Shown: positions 8,509 to 17,369, counted from the first letter of the stretch. The stretch is DNA of 64,000 bases from Mycobacterium rhizamassiliense (GCF_900157375.1 NZ_LT721901.1:1605077-1669076), one strand, 5' to 3'. Numbers and translations are program-made. Notes: generated from the letters alone by a model not told the origin.

Positions 8509-8945
8509 GGCCGAGCACCGGTGAAATAGGGCAACCAGAGAGCGTCGTCACCGACGCGGTGAAATTCGACCCGCAATTCGAGATCGATGCGCAGGGCATC
8601 GACGCCGACACCGATGACGTTGCTGATCATTTGGTATCCCTCGTCGAGGGTGACGATGGCAGGAGCGTAGGGAGGTACGAATGCCGGTGTCACTGGCCGA
8701 TTTACGACTGTCCAGCTGTAGAGCCGTCCGCGGCCGGTGCTGCGTTCCCACACCTGGTTGAACGACGCGCACATGCGGCAGTGCTCGGTCGGCGGAAAGT
8801 TTGGGTGGTTGCAGTCGGTGCAGCGTTGAAAGCGGAGTTCGCCGACTGCACAACCCTGCCAGAACGGCGTTGTCAGCGTCGTCGCATCAGCATGCGGCAC
8901 GGCTCCGCTTTGGGGCGGCAGGGTGTTTGGTGCGCCAGATGTCAT
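8505..8945 (-). CDS. DUF35 Zn-ribbon/OB-fold protein, partner of the adjacent thiolase-like protein
   Basis: The 146-residue protein has an N-terminal Zn ribbon (CTDC and CRMC, about residues 42-59) followed by an OB fold (GRLYSWTVVNRP and FVPPYAPAIVTLDEG). This is the DUF35 architecture. In steroid side-chain degradation the DUF35 part of ChsH2 binds the thiolase-like aldolase Ltp2. Here the gene overlaps the thiolase-like gene by 4 bases upstream and the PadR gene by 4 bases downstream, so stoichiometric translation with the thiolase-like protein is likely. Unlike ChsH2, no MaoC hydratase domain is fused. Confidence 0.88.
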   Translation of the reverse strand: MTSGAPNTLPPQSGAVPHADATTLTTPFWQGCAVGELRFQRCTDCNHPNFPPTEHCRMCASFNQVWERSTGRGRLYSWTVVNRPVTPAFVPPYAPAIVTLDEGYQMISNVIGVGVDALRIDLELRVEFHRVGDDALWLPYFTGARP

Positions 8946-10099
8946 GACGGCTCATCTCCCAACAGCAACACGGTCGTAAAGAGCGCTCCTGAGCCGCCGT
9001 TGCTGCACAGTGCGACACGCGCATCGCGAACCTGCAGGTCCCCGGCCCTACGGCGGATCTGTTCGACCGCGCGGATCGCCCGCTGCAACATCTGTGGGTT
9101 GACCCCGGCATGGCTATAGGAGAGCAGCCCGCCGTCGGTGGTGACCGGATGGCTGCCTGTCAGCGCAATGCGACCGTCCTCGACGAACGGCCCACCCTCC
9201 CCGTCGCCACAGAATCCAAAAGCTTCGAGCTGACGGATGACCTCGAAGGAAAACGGATCATAGAGTTCAAGCACGTCGACGTCGTCACGCTCGAGACCAG
9301 CGTGTCGGAACGCTCGGTCGGCGGCGCGGCGACCGACCATCCCATTGACGTCGTCGCCTCGTCGCCCAACCAAGTCCCAGGCCGGTGGCACCTTGTAGGA
9401 CGGGCCGAAAAAGTCTGCTCCCGCACCGAGTAGGTGAACGGGCGCGATCGACGCGTCAATGCGGTCGGCGTTGGCGATGACGAGGGCGCAACCTCCTTCG
9501 GAGGTCATCGCGCAGTCCAACAGGTGGAAGGGGTCGGCGATCATTGGTGAGGCTTCGACGTCGGCGGGCTGGAACGGGCCGCGCCCGAAGTAGACCGCCC
9601 CGGGATTGAGTGACCCGTTGTTGCGAATCGTCGAGGCCACGATCGACAACTGATGCCTGGTGGTCCCGTATACCGCCATATGTCGCCGCGCGACGAGTGC
9701 GAACTCGGCCGCGGTGAACATGCCCCAGGGGATGATGAATTCGTTCTCCGGTTTCGTCCACGGAGCGGTCGAGCTGTGATTACGGTACGCACCCGCTTGC
9801 GCGGCGACCACGACCACGACGTCGGCGAGACCGTATTCGATGGCAGCGACGGCCTCCACGATCATGCCCAGCCCGAAACCGCTCCCATGCCACGCAGGTC
9901 CGAGCCGCAGGTCGTAGATCAGTTCAGTACTGAGCTCGCCGGCGCTGATGCCGTCAACGTCGTCGAGACCCAGTTCGGCATCGGCAAGCGCGCCCAGAAT
10001 TGCTTCGACACTCAGGCTGCGTGATGTTGCACCATCTAATTGCCTGGCCTGGGTGGTGTTGTACACACCGGCGATGACGGCTCGAGGTCGTGATGCCAT
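8942..10099 (-). CDS. Thiolase-fold protein lacking the nucleophilic Cys (Ltp2-like aldolase candidate)
   Basis: The 385-residue protein has the thiolase/lipid-transfer-protein fold. The site that carries the acyl-accepting Cys in true thiolases reads WHGSG (residues 70-74), with His in place of Cys, so ordinary thiolysis is unlikely. It keeps His330 in SYSHAG, Cys365 in CSNGGSG, and two tyrosines, Tyr280 (ELYDPF) and Tyr328 (SYSHAG), at spacing like the two catalytic tyrosines described for Ltp2 retro-aldolase. With the overlapping DUF35 gene this suggests a retro-aldol cleavage of a beta-hydroxyacyl-CoA. This is inference from motif and partner. It belongs to the operon 15,191 to 7,816. Confidence 0.85.
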   Translation of the reverse strand: MASRPRAVIAGVYNTTQARQLDGATSRSLSVEAILGALADAELGLDDVDGISAGELSTELIYDLRLGPAWHGSGFGLGMIVEAVAAIEYGLADVVVVVAAQAGAYRNHSSTAPWTKPENEFIIPWGMFTAAEFALVARRHMAVYGTTRHQLSIVASTIRNNGSLNPGAVYFGRGPFQPADVEASPMIADPFHLLDCAMTSEGGCALVIANADRIDASIAPVHLLGAGADFFGPSYKVPPAWDLVGRRGDDVNGMVGRRAADRAFRHAGLERDDVDVLELYDPFSFEVIRQLEAFGFCGDGEGGPFVEDGRIALTGSHPVTTDGGLLSYSHAGVNPQMLQRAIRAVEQIRRRAGDLQVRDARVALCSNGGSGALFTTVLLLGDEPS

Positions 10100-10140
10100 G
10101 TCGGCTTCAGCCGCCGATCGTGGTTGATGACACTGCGCGC

Positions 10141-10470
10141 TCAGTTCTCATCGGCGACCACACCCAGGTAGGTGCCGTAGACGCGAAGGTGTTCGCCGCG
10201 GCGCTCTACCTGACCTATTAGTCGTGTGCGTCCACCCGGTTTTGGATCGCCAGCGGGCAGGACGTCGATGCGGACGTCGATCGGTCGCGATGTCGCGGGG
10301 TCGGCGATTTCGACCAGCAGGGCAATGGTCTGTTCGTCGCCGTCCCAGACCACACCGTTGATGCGGTGTCTGGACGGCAGTTCCATGCTGGTGGAATCTC
10401 GCCGAAGTAGGAAATGAATCAACACGCACAACTCGCCCGCGTGCGGCGGTACGCACAGCGTGATGCTCAC
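10141..10470 (-). CDS. Hypothetical protein, 109 residues
   Basis: I do not recognise a family. The GTG start overlaps the stop of the alpha/beta hydrolase gene as GTGA, and this coupling defines the start although the frame is open further upstream. The product looks like a small beta-rich domain: alternating hydrophobic strands (HRINGVVWDGDEQTIALLVEI, RTRLIGQVERRGEHLRVYGTYLG) and no signal or membrane segment. Its place inside a seven-gene operon between the hydrolase and the thiolase-like gene suggests a role as accessory subunit or small binding protein of the same pathway. Confidence 0.7.
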   Translation of the reverse strand: MSITLCVPPHAGELCVLIHFLLRRDSTSMELPSRHRINGVVWDGDEQTIALLVEIADPATSRPIDVRIDVLPAGDPKPGGRTRLIGQVERRGEHLRVYGTYLGVVADEN

Positions 10471-11456
10471 TGAGGTGCCTGTGGCGGCGGCGCGCTGGTC
10501 GGTGTGATTTCGTCGAGGAACTTCACTATGTGCGCAGCGAGAGCGACCGGATTGCTGGACTGGATAGTGTGGCCGGCGTCGGGGATCGTCGTCCACGTCG
10601 CGCCTGGGATCAGCCCGGCGAGTTCAGCAGCGGCGGTCTCGCTTGTCACGTTGCTCCGTTCCCCGCGCAGAATACGTGTCGGACAGACGATCTGGCGGAC
10701 GATGCGACGTAGATCGTCGCGTAGTTCCAGTTTCATTGCCATGAATTGGCTGCTGTCGTACTTGTAGGTCAGGCGGCCGTCGTCGCCCCATCGCAGGTTG
10801 GCCGCGACGCCGTCAACGCGCGGAGCAATGGTGGGAGAATCTGCGGCAAGGTGGGCTTGCACTTCCTCGAGATCGACGAAGCTCTGCGGGGTGGTGACGA
10901 AGGCGCCGACCGAACCGATTCCCGCAGCGTCCATTTCGGGTGCCACGTCGACGATGACTAGGCCGCTCAGCGCCGCGGGGCGGCGTCCGGCCCATACCAT
11001 CGCGCCCATTCCGCCCAGCGAATGGCCAACCACGACAACGTCTTCGAGCTCCAGCGCGGCGATGACCGCATCGATATCCTCGCAGATTGCATCCGAGCCG
11101 TAGCTGGTTGGCTCAACCCAGTCGCTCTCGCCGTGCCCGCGGAGGTCGACGGCGAGGCAGCGCGCACGACAACGCAGCAAGTTAGCTGTCAGATCAAAGG
11201 TGTGGGCGTGCAGTCCGCCGCCGTGCAGCATCAGCACGACCGGCGCATCTGCGGCCCAGCCGGGCCACTCCAAGTAATGCAGTGCGGGCCCCGACCCTCG
11301 ACGGACCATTCCCTCAGCGGGCAGGACGAGATCCTCGTGGTCAGGAACTGCGTGCCGCTGTGCTGCGCTGAGCAGCCGCTCCCATCGGGTGGCGAAGGAG
11401 TCGAGTCGCAAGGTGCGCAATGACGGTCGCACATCTGGGTGTCGGCGCGTGCTCAT
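10467..11456 (-). CDS. Alpha/beta-fold hydrolase
   Basis: The 329-residue protein shows the alpha/beta hydrolase pattern: LMLHGGGLH oxyanion loop (about residues 74-82), the nucleophile elbow GHSLGGMG (about 143-150) with the catalytic Ser, and the terminal DAGHTIQSSNP with the catalytic His. Such enzymes cleave C-C bonds in ring-fission products or hydrolyse esters and CoA thioesters. Start and stop overlap both neighbours by 4 bases. In this operon it sits between the CoA-transferase and the small hypothetical protein, so it probably acts on an ester, lactone or ring-cleavage intermediate. The substrate is unknown. Confidence 0.87.
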   Translation of the reverse strand: MSTRRHPDVRPSLRTLRLDSFATRWERLLSAAQRHAVPDHEDLVLPAEGMVRRGSGPALHYLEWPGWAADAPVVLMLHGGGLHAHTFDLTANLLRCRARCLAVDLRGHGESDWVEPTSYGSDAICEDIDAVIAALELEDVVVVGHSLGGMGAMVWAGRRPAALSGLVIVDVAPEMDAAGIGSVGAFVTTPQSFVDLEEVQAHLAADSPTIAPRVDGVAANLRWGDDGRLTYKYDSSQFMAMKLELRDDLRRIVRQIVCPTRILRGERSNVTSETAAAELAGLIPGATWTTIPDAGHTIQSSNPVALAAHIVKFLDEITPTSAPPPQAPQ

Positions 11457-13843
11457 AGGCCCGCCGGACGGTCACTGACCACGCCGATGGCCGTCAAGTG
11501 TTGAAGTTCAGTGGTGGACGTGCCCAACACTCCTACCAGCACGTCCTCATTGTGTTGACCGTATGTCGGCGCCGGTGTCCTGATCCACTTCCTGGCGCGC
11601 CCGGCGAACGTGAACGGCATTCCGGTGGTCTTGAATCGACCCGCAACCGGATGATCGACGACTTCCCAAAATCCGACAGCGTCGAGCTGGTTGTCGCTGA
11701 GCAACTCGCACGGTTCGATCACCCTTGCCACACCGACGCCGATCGCGCGGAGCTCGTCGACAATGTGGGCAGCGGCACGCTGCACAGTCCACGCCGTGAT
11801 GGCCGTGTCAAGTTCGTCGGCGCGGGCGCGCCGGGAGAACTCATCACTCAGTGACGGGTCGGCGGCAAGCCCGGGTTGGCCGATCGCGATCGCGAACGCA
11901 GGCCAGTCGGCGTCGCGTAGTACCGCGATGGCGACCCACGAATCGTCCTCCGCGCAGGGAAAGACTCCCTGGGGGCACGAGCCTGACCCGCGGTTGCCGT
12001 CGCGGCTCGGTGTTGCGCCGCCGCGCGACGCTTCGATGAGGGCTTCGGCTGCGACGTTGATCGCCGCTTCGACCATCGTCGATTCGACGTGAATTCCAGC
12101 GCCGGTGCGATCGCGAACCTCGAGCGCGGCGATGGCCGCGAACGCCGCGTGCAATCCCGCGATGGGGTCGCACGGTCCGCGGGGCACGATCGGTGGACCG
12201 TCCCTCGGTCCGGTCATCCACGCCATCCCGCTGGCTTGTTCCATCGTCTGCGCGAACCCCACTCGGTCACGCCAAGGACCATCGAGTCCGAACGCGGGCA
12301 TCCGGACCATCGAAGTCGCGGAATTCACGGCATGGACCACGTCCCATTCCAGCCCGAAGTGCGCCAGCACCCGGGGTGAGAAGTTCTCGATGATCAGGTC
12401 GCTGTGCCCGATGAGGTCGAGCGCGAGCGTTCGACCCCTGGGGTGGGTGAGCTCCAGGCTCAGAGCCTGCTTGTTGGTGTTGCTGCACAGATAGACCGGC
12501 CCCCATTCCCACCACTGCCCCCAAGACGGTGGCCGGCCGTTGGCGAACCGCATGCCGTCCGGACGGCGTACACCTTCGACTTTGATGACGTCGGCACCCA
12601 GGGCCGCGAGCACCGAAGTGGCGACGGGCCCTGCCCAGAACGCCGTTAAATCCAGGATCCTGACATCGGAGAGCGGGAGCGGCGGCCGATCGCTCGACGG
12701 TGCCGTCCCGTTGGCGGAATGTCTTGACTCCCAGCATATCCGATCCGAATCGGCGCCCAGCTCAGGAGCGGGCATCGGAGCTCTGGTGGCGATTGCCGGG
12801 CTCCGGTAGGGAACGCGGGGATGGACCGCACCATCGGGTGCCACCGCGAAAACTCCCCGCTCGACGAAGTGATCGACCGTGCTCACCGAATCCGGCGTCG
12901 TGATCGCGGCTACGGGAATCCGCAACGCCGAGGCAAGTTCGATGATGTCCTGGGTCTTCTGAGCTGCCGCCCACTCGTGCACGGCCGACAAGAACTCCTC
13001 GCGTCGACGGACGCGGCCGGCGAAGGACGCCAGCTCCGCGTCATCGAGGAGTTCGGGGCGGTCGATGAGGATCAGGAAGTCCTGAAACTGCTGCGCTGTG
13101 ATCGTGCAGAAGCCCACCAGGCCGTCGGCCGTCGGCACAATCGACGGCAGTTCGATACTTCGTCCGCCGACCGGTGCGTCGTCACCGAGCACGCTGTGCG
13201 CCATCGCCCCCAAAGACCCCATCGAAATCACCATCGACTCATAGATGGAGACGTCAACGACCTCACCCCTGCCGGTGCGGCGGGCATGACGGGCACACGC
13301 CGCGGCCGCGACGGCGGCAAAAGACCCCGCCACCCACTCACCGATGCGGCCGCCCGCCTGTAGCGGTTCCTCTCCGGGCCAGCCGCGGCTGCCCGTGGAT
13401 CCGCACATCGCCTGCAACACAAACTCATTGACGGGAGCTTTGGTATCGCTGAGGGGACCGCGGCACCCGAACGGTGTCACCGCCACGATCACCGCCGAAG
13501 GCCGCGCGGTTCGCTCTGCCACCTCGCTCAGGGTCGACCCGTCAGAGAGGTCGGTGATGACGACGTCCGCGGCTTCGAAGAGGTCCGTCGCGGAGGCGGC
13601 CGATACCGACCTCTTTCCCGCAGCGAGGTAGCTAAACAGCACACCTTGAGCGGCTTCTGGGTCGCCACGAAATCGCCAGTGGCGCATCGGATCGCCATCG
13701 GTCGGCTCGACCTTGACCACCTCGGCACCGGCATCGGCGAGCATTTTTCCGCAGTAGGCCGCAGCTATGCCAGACGCCTGCTCGATGACCCTCAGACCAG
13801 AAAACGGCATCTGCGGGTCAGCGCGCGCGCTCGCGGCGCCCAC
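11453..13843 (-). CDS. Tandem-fused CaiB/BaiF (family III) CoA-transferase
   Basis: About 796 residues contain two complete family III CoA-transferase units. The first covers roughly residues 12-345 and starts LRVIEQASGIAAAYCGKMLADAGAEV. The second covers roughly 390-780 and starts VRILDLTAFWAGPVATSVLAALGADV. Family III enzymes form an aspartyl-CoA intermediate. In the second unit the Asp is present (GPCDPIAG, about residue 559). In the first the equivalent is Glu (RIGEWVAG, about residue 169), so perhaps only one unit is catalytic. I chose the GTG one base after the upstream stop; an ATG at 13,810 is the alternative. It probably activates the pathway's carboxylate substrate as a CoA ester. 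Confidence 0.87.
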   Translation of the reverse strand: MGAASARADPQMPFSGLRVIEQASGIAAAYCGKMLADAGAEVVKVEPTDGDPMRHWRFRGDPEAAQGVLFSYLAAGKRSVSAASATDLFEAADVVITDLSDGSTLSEVAERTARPSAVIVAVTPFGCRGPLSDTKAPVNEFVLQAMCGSTGSRGWPGEEPLQAGGRIGEWVAGSFAAVAAAACARHARRTGRGEVVDVSIYESMVISMGSLGAMAHSVLGDDAPVGGRSIELPSIVPTADGLVGFCTITAQQFQDFLILIDRPELLDDAELASFAGRVRRREEFLSAVHEWAAAQKTQDIIELASALRIPVAAITTPDSVSTVDHFVERGVFAVAPDGAVHPRVPYRSPAIATRAPMPAPELGADSDRICWESRHSANGTAPSSDRPPLPLSDVRILDLTAFWAGPVATSVLAALGADVIKVEGVRRPDGMRFANGRPPSWGQWWEWGPVYLCSNTNKQALSLELTHPRGRTLALDLIGHSDLIIENFSPRVLAHFGLEWDVVHAVNSATSMVRMPAFGLDGPWRDRVGFAQTMEQASGMAWMTGPRDGPPIVPRGPCDPIAGLHAAFAAIAALEVRDRTGAGIHVESTMVEAAINVAAEALIEASRGGATPSRDGNRGSGSCPQGVFPCAEDDSWVAIAVLRDADWPAFAIAIGQPGLAADPSLSDEFSRRARADELDTAITAWTVQRAAAHIVDELRAIGVGVARVIEPCELLSDNQLDAVGFWEVVDHPVAGRFKTTGMPFTFAGRARKWIRTPAPTYGQHNEDVLVGVLGTSTTELQHLTAIGVVSDRPAGL

Positions 13844-13844
13844 C

Positions 13845-15191
13845 TCAGTTGCCAAGGACGTTCGCGCGCTTGGCGATACCCGGTGCTTCGGCCTTGAGTG
13901 CACCCTCGCGTGCTTGGGCAAAGGCCTGCTGCATCTGCGACCAGAGCTCGCGGTCTTCTGCGCCGGCCTTGCGTCCCACGTGCGTCACGACGTCGACGTC
14001 TATGGCTTGCGATCGAAGGTGGCCGGCGCGGGCGTTGTCCTTCGGGATGAATTTGAAGGGGTCGAACGAGTACGCCTTCATCGCGTTCTCATGGGTGATC
14101 TTGTTGATCACCGAATCGTCGAGGTGTCCCATCGTCTCGATGATGTCCTCGGGACCGAACGGCCAGTTGCTGTCGGAGTGCGGAAAGTCTGATTCCCAGC
14201 ACAGCATGTCCTCGTTGAACCAGTCCATGTTCTTCACGCCCACTTTGTCACTGATGAAACAGGTGTAGATGTGACGTCTGAAGACATCTGTCGGCCCGTC
14301 GTATCCCGTCGGAAATTTCGGCTGCGTCCAGCCCGAATGTCGGTTGAGCACATGCTCACTGCGCCAAAGGAAGTAGGGGATCCAGCCGATATCGCCCTCG
14401 GTCAACGAGAACCTCAAATCGGGGAAGTCCGTCCAGAACTCGGCCCAGATCAGTTCGATGAGCGTGTACATGCTTGAAATCGACGAGCCAGTCATCATCA
14501 CCGATGGCGGGGCATCAAGGGAAAACATAGGCGTTCTCGATGACGAACCGACGTGGGTGCAGAGCACGGTGTTGTTATCGCACGCGGCCGCGAACATCGG
14601 ATACCAGTGGTCGGTGTGGATACTCGGCATCTGGAGCGCTTCCGGATTCTCCGAGAATGTCACGGCGTGACATCCCTTGTCCGCCAAGCGCTTGATCTCT
14701 TTTACCGCCTCTTCAACGTCGAAGAGCGGCAGGATGCCGCACGGAATAAACCGCCCAGGATAGGCGCCGCACCACTCGTCTACGTGCCAGTCGTTATAAG
14801 CCTTGATCATCACTAGATTGACATCGCGGTCTGGGCCTTGGTTGAGGACTTGACCGGAGAACCCAGTCCAGTTGGGGAAGTTCAGACCGGCCAGCAGCCC
14901 GCCGGCATTCATGTCACGGACGCGTTCATCGACGTTGAAGCAGCCGGGGCGCATCTCGTCGTAGCGTGAGGCATCGATGTTGTACATGTCGCGCGGCTTT
15001 CCGGCGACGGCGTTGAGTCCCAGATTGCGACCGCGCAGATCGCCGTAGTACCACTGTTCCTTGCCGTTCTCTTCGACGACTACCCGCGGCGCATACTCCT
15101 TGAACGCCGCAGGCACGTGCGCTTCGAACATGTCGGCGGGCTCGGCGATGTGGTCATCCACGCTGATCAGGATCAGGTCGTCGGCATCCAT
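13845..15191 (-). CDS. Amidohydrolase-2 family metal-dependent hydrolase (ACMSD-like)
   Basis: This 448-residue protein has the N-terminal metal segment ISVDDHIAEP (about residues 9-18), the MRPGCFNVDERVRDMNAGG segment typical of the mycobacterial subgroup, a central CTHVGSSS His and the C-terminal ESDFPHSDSNWP with the metal Asp. It is a paralogue of the gene at 18,591-19,781 and more distantly of the one at 1,207-2,463. A strong GAGGAGG lies 4 bases before the ATG. It is the first gene of the operon that runs to 7,816. The family hydrolyses or decarboxylates ring-derived acids; the substrate is unknown. Confidence 0.88.
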   Translation of the reverse strand: MDADDLILISVDDHIAEPADMFEAHVPAAFKEYAPRVVVEENGKEQWYYGDLRGRNLGLNAVAGKPRDMYNIDASRYDEMRPGCFNVDERVRDMNAGGLLAGLNFPNWTGFSGQVLNQGPDRDVNLVMIKAYNDWHVDEWCGAYPGRFIPCGILPLFDVEEAVKEIKRLADKGCHAVTFSENPEALQMPSIHTDHWYPMFAAACDNNTVLCTHVGSSSRTPMFSLDAPPSVMMTGSSISSMYTLIELIWAEFWTDFPDLRFSLTEGDIGWIPYFLWRSEHVLNRHSGWTQPKFPTGYDGPTDVFRRHIYTCFISDKVGVKNMDWFNEDMLCWESDFPHSDSNWPFGPEDIIETMGHLDDSVINKITHENAMKAYSFDPFKFIPKDNARAGHLRSQAIDVDVVTHVGRKAGAEDRELWSQMQQAFAQAREGALKAEAPGIAKRANVLGN

Positions 15192-15474
15192 TGCGCCTCC
15201 TCGATCGTGCTTATGACGCGATGAGCGAACTGTTGATGGACTATTAGATCAATAGCTGTCGTACTGCGTCAATGACGCGGTCAGCAGCGAAGACAGTCCA
15301 GCAACCTTCACCAGCCGGCGATGCGAGCTCGTAAACGAGCCGCGAAGAACGCTTTTCAGCGGGCCGCCGCCACTGGACACAACGAACACCGTCATCAAGC
15401 CCACCATCGATGTAGCGAAGCGACGAGCATCCATGACGGACTAATAGTCCGACACGGATGCTGGTAGACGGGCC
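15192..15474. promoter_or_regulatory. Promoter region of the seven-gene operon, with two short inverted repeats
   Basis: No gene is convincing here. Two inverted repeats stand out: CTATT-AGATC-AATAG at 15241-15255, close upstream of the amidohydrolase start, and CGGACT-AAT-AGTCCG at 15437-15451. The first lies about 50 bases before the start codon, a good operator position, and both share a GGACTA-type half site (GGACTATTAG and GGACTAATAG). Confidence 0.4.
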
Positions 15475-16248
15475 TCATCGCGCCACCATGCCTCCATCGA
15501 CCAGCAGCGTCTGACCGGTGATGAAGCTCCCCGCGTCGGATACCAAAAGCAAAGCTGGCGCGACAATTTCGTCGGCGGTGGCGATCCTGTTGAGCAGCGC
15601 GCGGCGGGCCAACGCCGCCGCGAACTCGGGTGGATTACCCCGCACCATGTCGGTGTCGACAGCCCCTGGAGCCAAGGCGTTGACGCGGATGCCCTCGGCA
15701 GCGAACTCGGCGGCCATGGAACGAGTAAAAGACACCATCGACGCCTTGGCCGCTGCGTACATCGACGTGGTGGGCGAGAAGATGAACGCGCCCGCAGAAA
15801 CGATATTCAGTACCGCAGCATGCTCGCTGCGCTGCAAATGCGGCAAGGCGGACTGAACCAGAAACACCGGACCCTGTTGGTTGACCGCAAACGACTTCGC
15901 CCAGGCCGCCGGAGTGATCTGGCCGATCGGCTGCGCTAAAGCATTGGCGGCATTGTTGATAACGATATCCACCCCACCAAACTCACCGACAGCGCTGTTC
16001 ACCAGGGCATCGATCGCCCCGAGGTCGCCCATGTGCGTGGGTACCCCGATGGCGTTTCCGGTCGATGACGAGTTGAGAAGCGCCGCCGCCTGTTCGCAGG
16101 CGTCAGCCTTGCGGCTGGCGATCGCCACGTTGGCGCCGGCGGCAACGAGACCCTTGGCGATGGCGAGGCCGATGCCGCGGGTACCGCCGGTCACGATCGC
16201 CGTCCTTCCGGTGAGGTCGAATAGCTCCATCAGTGTTGTGTTCGACAC
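15475..16248 (-). CDS. Short-chain dehydrogenase/reductase (SDR)
   Basis: This 257-residue classical SDR has TGGTRGIG (about residues 20-27), NNAAN in place of NNAG, the catalytic Ser in NIVSAGAF and the YAAAK catalytic motif, ending with TGQTLLVDGG. The GTG start has GGAG six bases upstream. The SRKAD segment after strand two has a basic residue where NADP-dependent enzymes have one. It follows the other SDR (16,378-17,205) on the same strand after 129 bases and likely shares its transcript. The substrate is unknown; beta-oxidation or alcohol/ketone conversion would suit the neighbourhood. Confidence 0.87.
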   Translation of the reverse strand: MSNTTLMELFDLTGRTAIVTGGTRGIGLAIAKGLVAAGANVAIASRKADACEQAAALLNSSSTGNAIGVPTHMGDLGAIDALVNSAVGEFGGVDIVINNAANALAQPIGQITPAAWAKSFAVNQQGPVFLVQSALPHLQRSEHAAVLNIVSAGAFIFSPTTSMYAAAKASMVSFTRSMAAEFAAEGIRVNALAPGAVDTDMVRGNPPEFAAALARRALLNRIATADEIVAPALLLVSDAGSFITGQTLLVDGGMVAR

Positions 16249-16377
16249 GGCCCACTCCCCTCTACCCGCGGCGTCGCGGCATCAGATGCGCGCGAACGCC
16301 AACGCGCACATGGGTTTGCGGCATCAACCGCTCACAGGCAGTGGGGATCAACGTTTCTTCGATAGACGCCGTCTTAG

Positions 16378-17205
16378 TCAGGATGAACTCAATCCGCGAA
16401 TTTCGGCATGTTCGGCGGCAAGCATCTGCGCGAACGGGTCCTCCGGAGGCGGCAGCGCCCAAAAGGTGCCGTCCTCCAAGGCGCGCAGTGCCCACGAGAC
16501 AGCCACGTCCGGCTCGACCCCCGTCTGGTTGAGGAAGTCATGCGAGCCCTCCACCAGCTCGACGGACACGGCGGTTTCACTAGGCAGCCGCGCCGCCGAC
16601 GTTCGCATGAGGTTGGTCGCCACCACCCCCGGATTCAGCACTGCGATCCTGATCGCGGGCGCCAACGTGCTCAGTTCCACGCGCAAGGACTTCGCCAGGG
16701 CAATCGCGGCAGCCTTGCTGGCGGCGTACGCGCCGCCGTAGGCCGTCGCCACCATGCCACCCATGGATGCTGTGATAACCAGGTCGGCGGCCACGCCCTG
16801 GTTCACCAGTATCGGGACGAACGTCTTGATGCTGCGGAAGAGTCCGTCCAAATTCACCCCGACGACGAACTCATATATGTCGTCCGGGGTTTCCCATACA
16901 GGCGTGCCGCTGGCAGCGACGCCGGCGTTGAGGCAAACCGCGGCAAGCGCGCCAAAGCCGGTAGCCACCTCAGCGAGGTGAGCTATCGACGCGGCGACTT
17001 GAAGATCAACCGGGACACAGTCCACGGCGACGCCAGATTCTGACAGCTGAACACGCACCTGCTCCATCGCCGCCTCGTCGATGTCGCCAATCACCACGTG
17101 CGCACCCTTCGCGGCGTAGGCCCGTGCGAACGCTAGTCCGATACCGCTCGCACCGCCGGTGACGACTGCGACTCGACCGTGCCGGCCCGCCGTAGTGCCC
17201 ATCAT
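16378..17205 (-). CDS. Short-chain dehydrogenase/reductase (SDR)
   Basis: The product (about 275 residues) shows TGGASGIG near the N-terminus, the GDID acidic turn favouring NAD, the LNAGV motif, Ser in ITASMGG, and YAASK. I chose the ATG at 17,205 because GAGGA lies 8 bases before it; the frame is open for 12 more codons. The C-terminal half is longer than in minimal SDRs and ends with FAQMLAAEHAEIRGL. It is divergent from the NDMA-type alcohol dehydrogenase across a promoter with tandem 19-base repeats, so these two may be co-regulated and act on the same alcohol/ketone series. Confidence 0.87.
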   Translation of the reverse strand: MMGTTAGRHGRVAVVTGGASGIGLAFARAYAAKGAHVVIGDIDEAAMEQVRVQLSESGVAVDCVPVDLQVAASIAHLAEVATGFGALAAVCLNAGVAASGTPVWETPDDIYEFVVGVNLDGLFRSIKTFVPILVNQGVAADLVITASMGGMVATAYGGAYAASKAAAIALAKSLRVELSTLAPAIRIAVLNPGVVATNLMRTSAARLPSETAVSVELVEGSHDFLNQTGVEPDVAVSWALRALEDGTFWALPPPEDPFAQMLAAEHAEIRGLSSS

Positions 17206-17369
17206 CTCGCGCTTCCTCGCTCTGCACGTGTCAGCACCCACCGACGACGAGTCGTCTTAACGATGTGTGCACAGGATCGCCCACCGAGAATATTGCAGGC
17301 GCTATATTACATTGCGGACGCTATATTACATGTGACGGTATCTGGGTAACTCCGGCGAGGAGCAGCACA
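17206..17369. promoter_or_regulatory. Divergent promoter with two tandem 19-base operator-like repeats
   Basis: Two head-to-tail units occupy 17293-17311 (TTGCAGGCGCTATATTACA) and 17312-17330 (TTGCGGACGCTATATTACA), differing at two positions. Each contains ATTGC-N5-CTATA, also found at 4247-4265. The units end 40 bases before the alcohol dehydrogenase start, so they overlap or flank its likely promoter. The 19-base period places the two sites on nearly the same DNA face, as expected for cooperative binding. Confidence 0.65.

Noticed and set aside
15249..15434. A 61-codon minus-strand frame in the operon promoter
   Set aside because: It overlaps the region between the two inverted repeats, has no start signal and no recognisable sequence.
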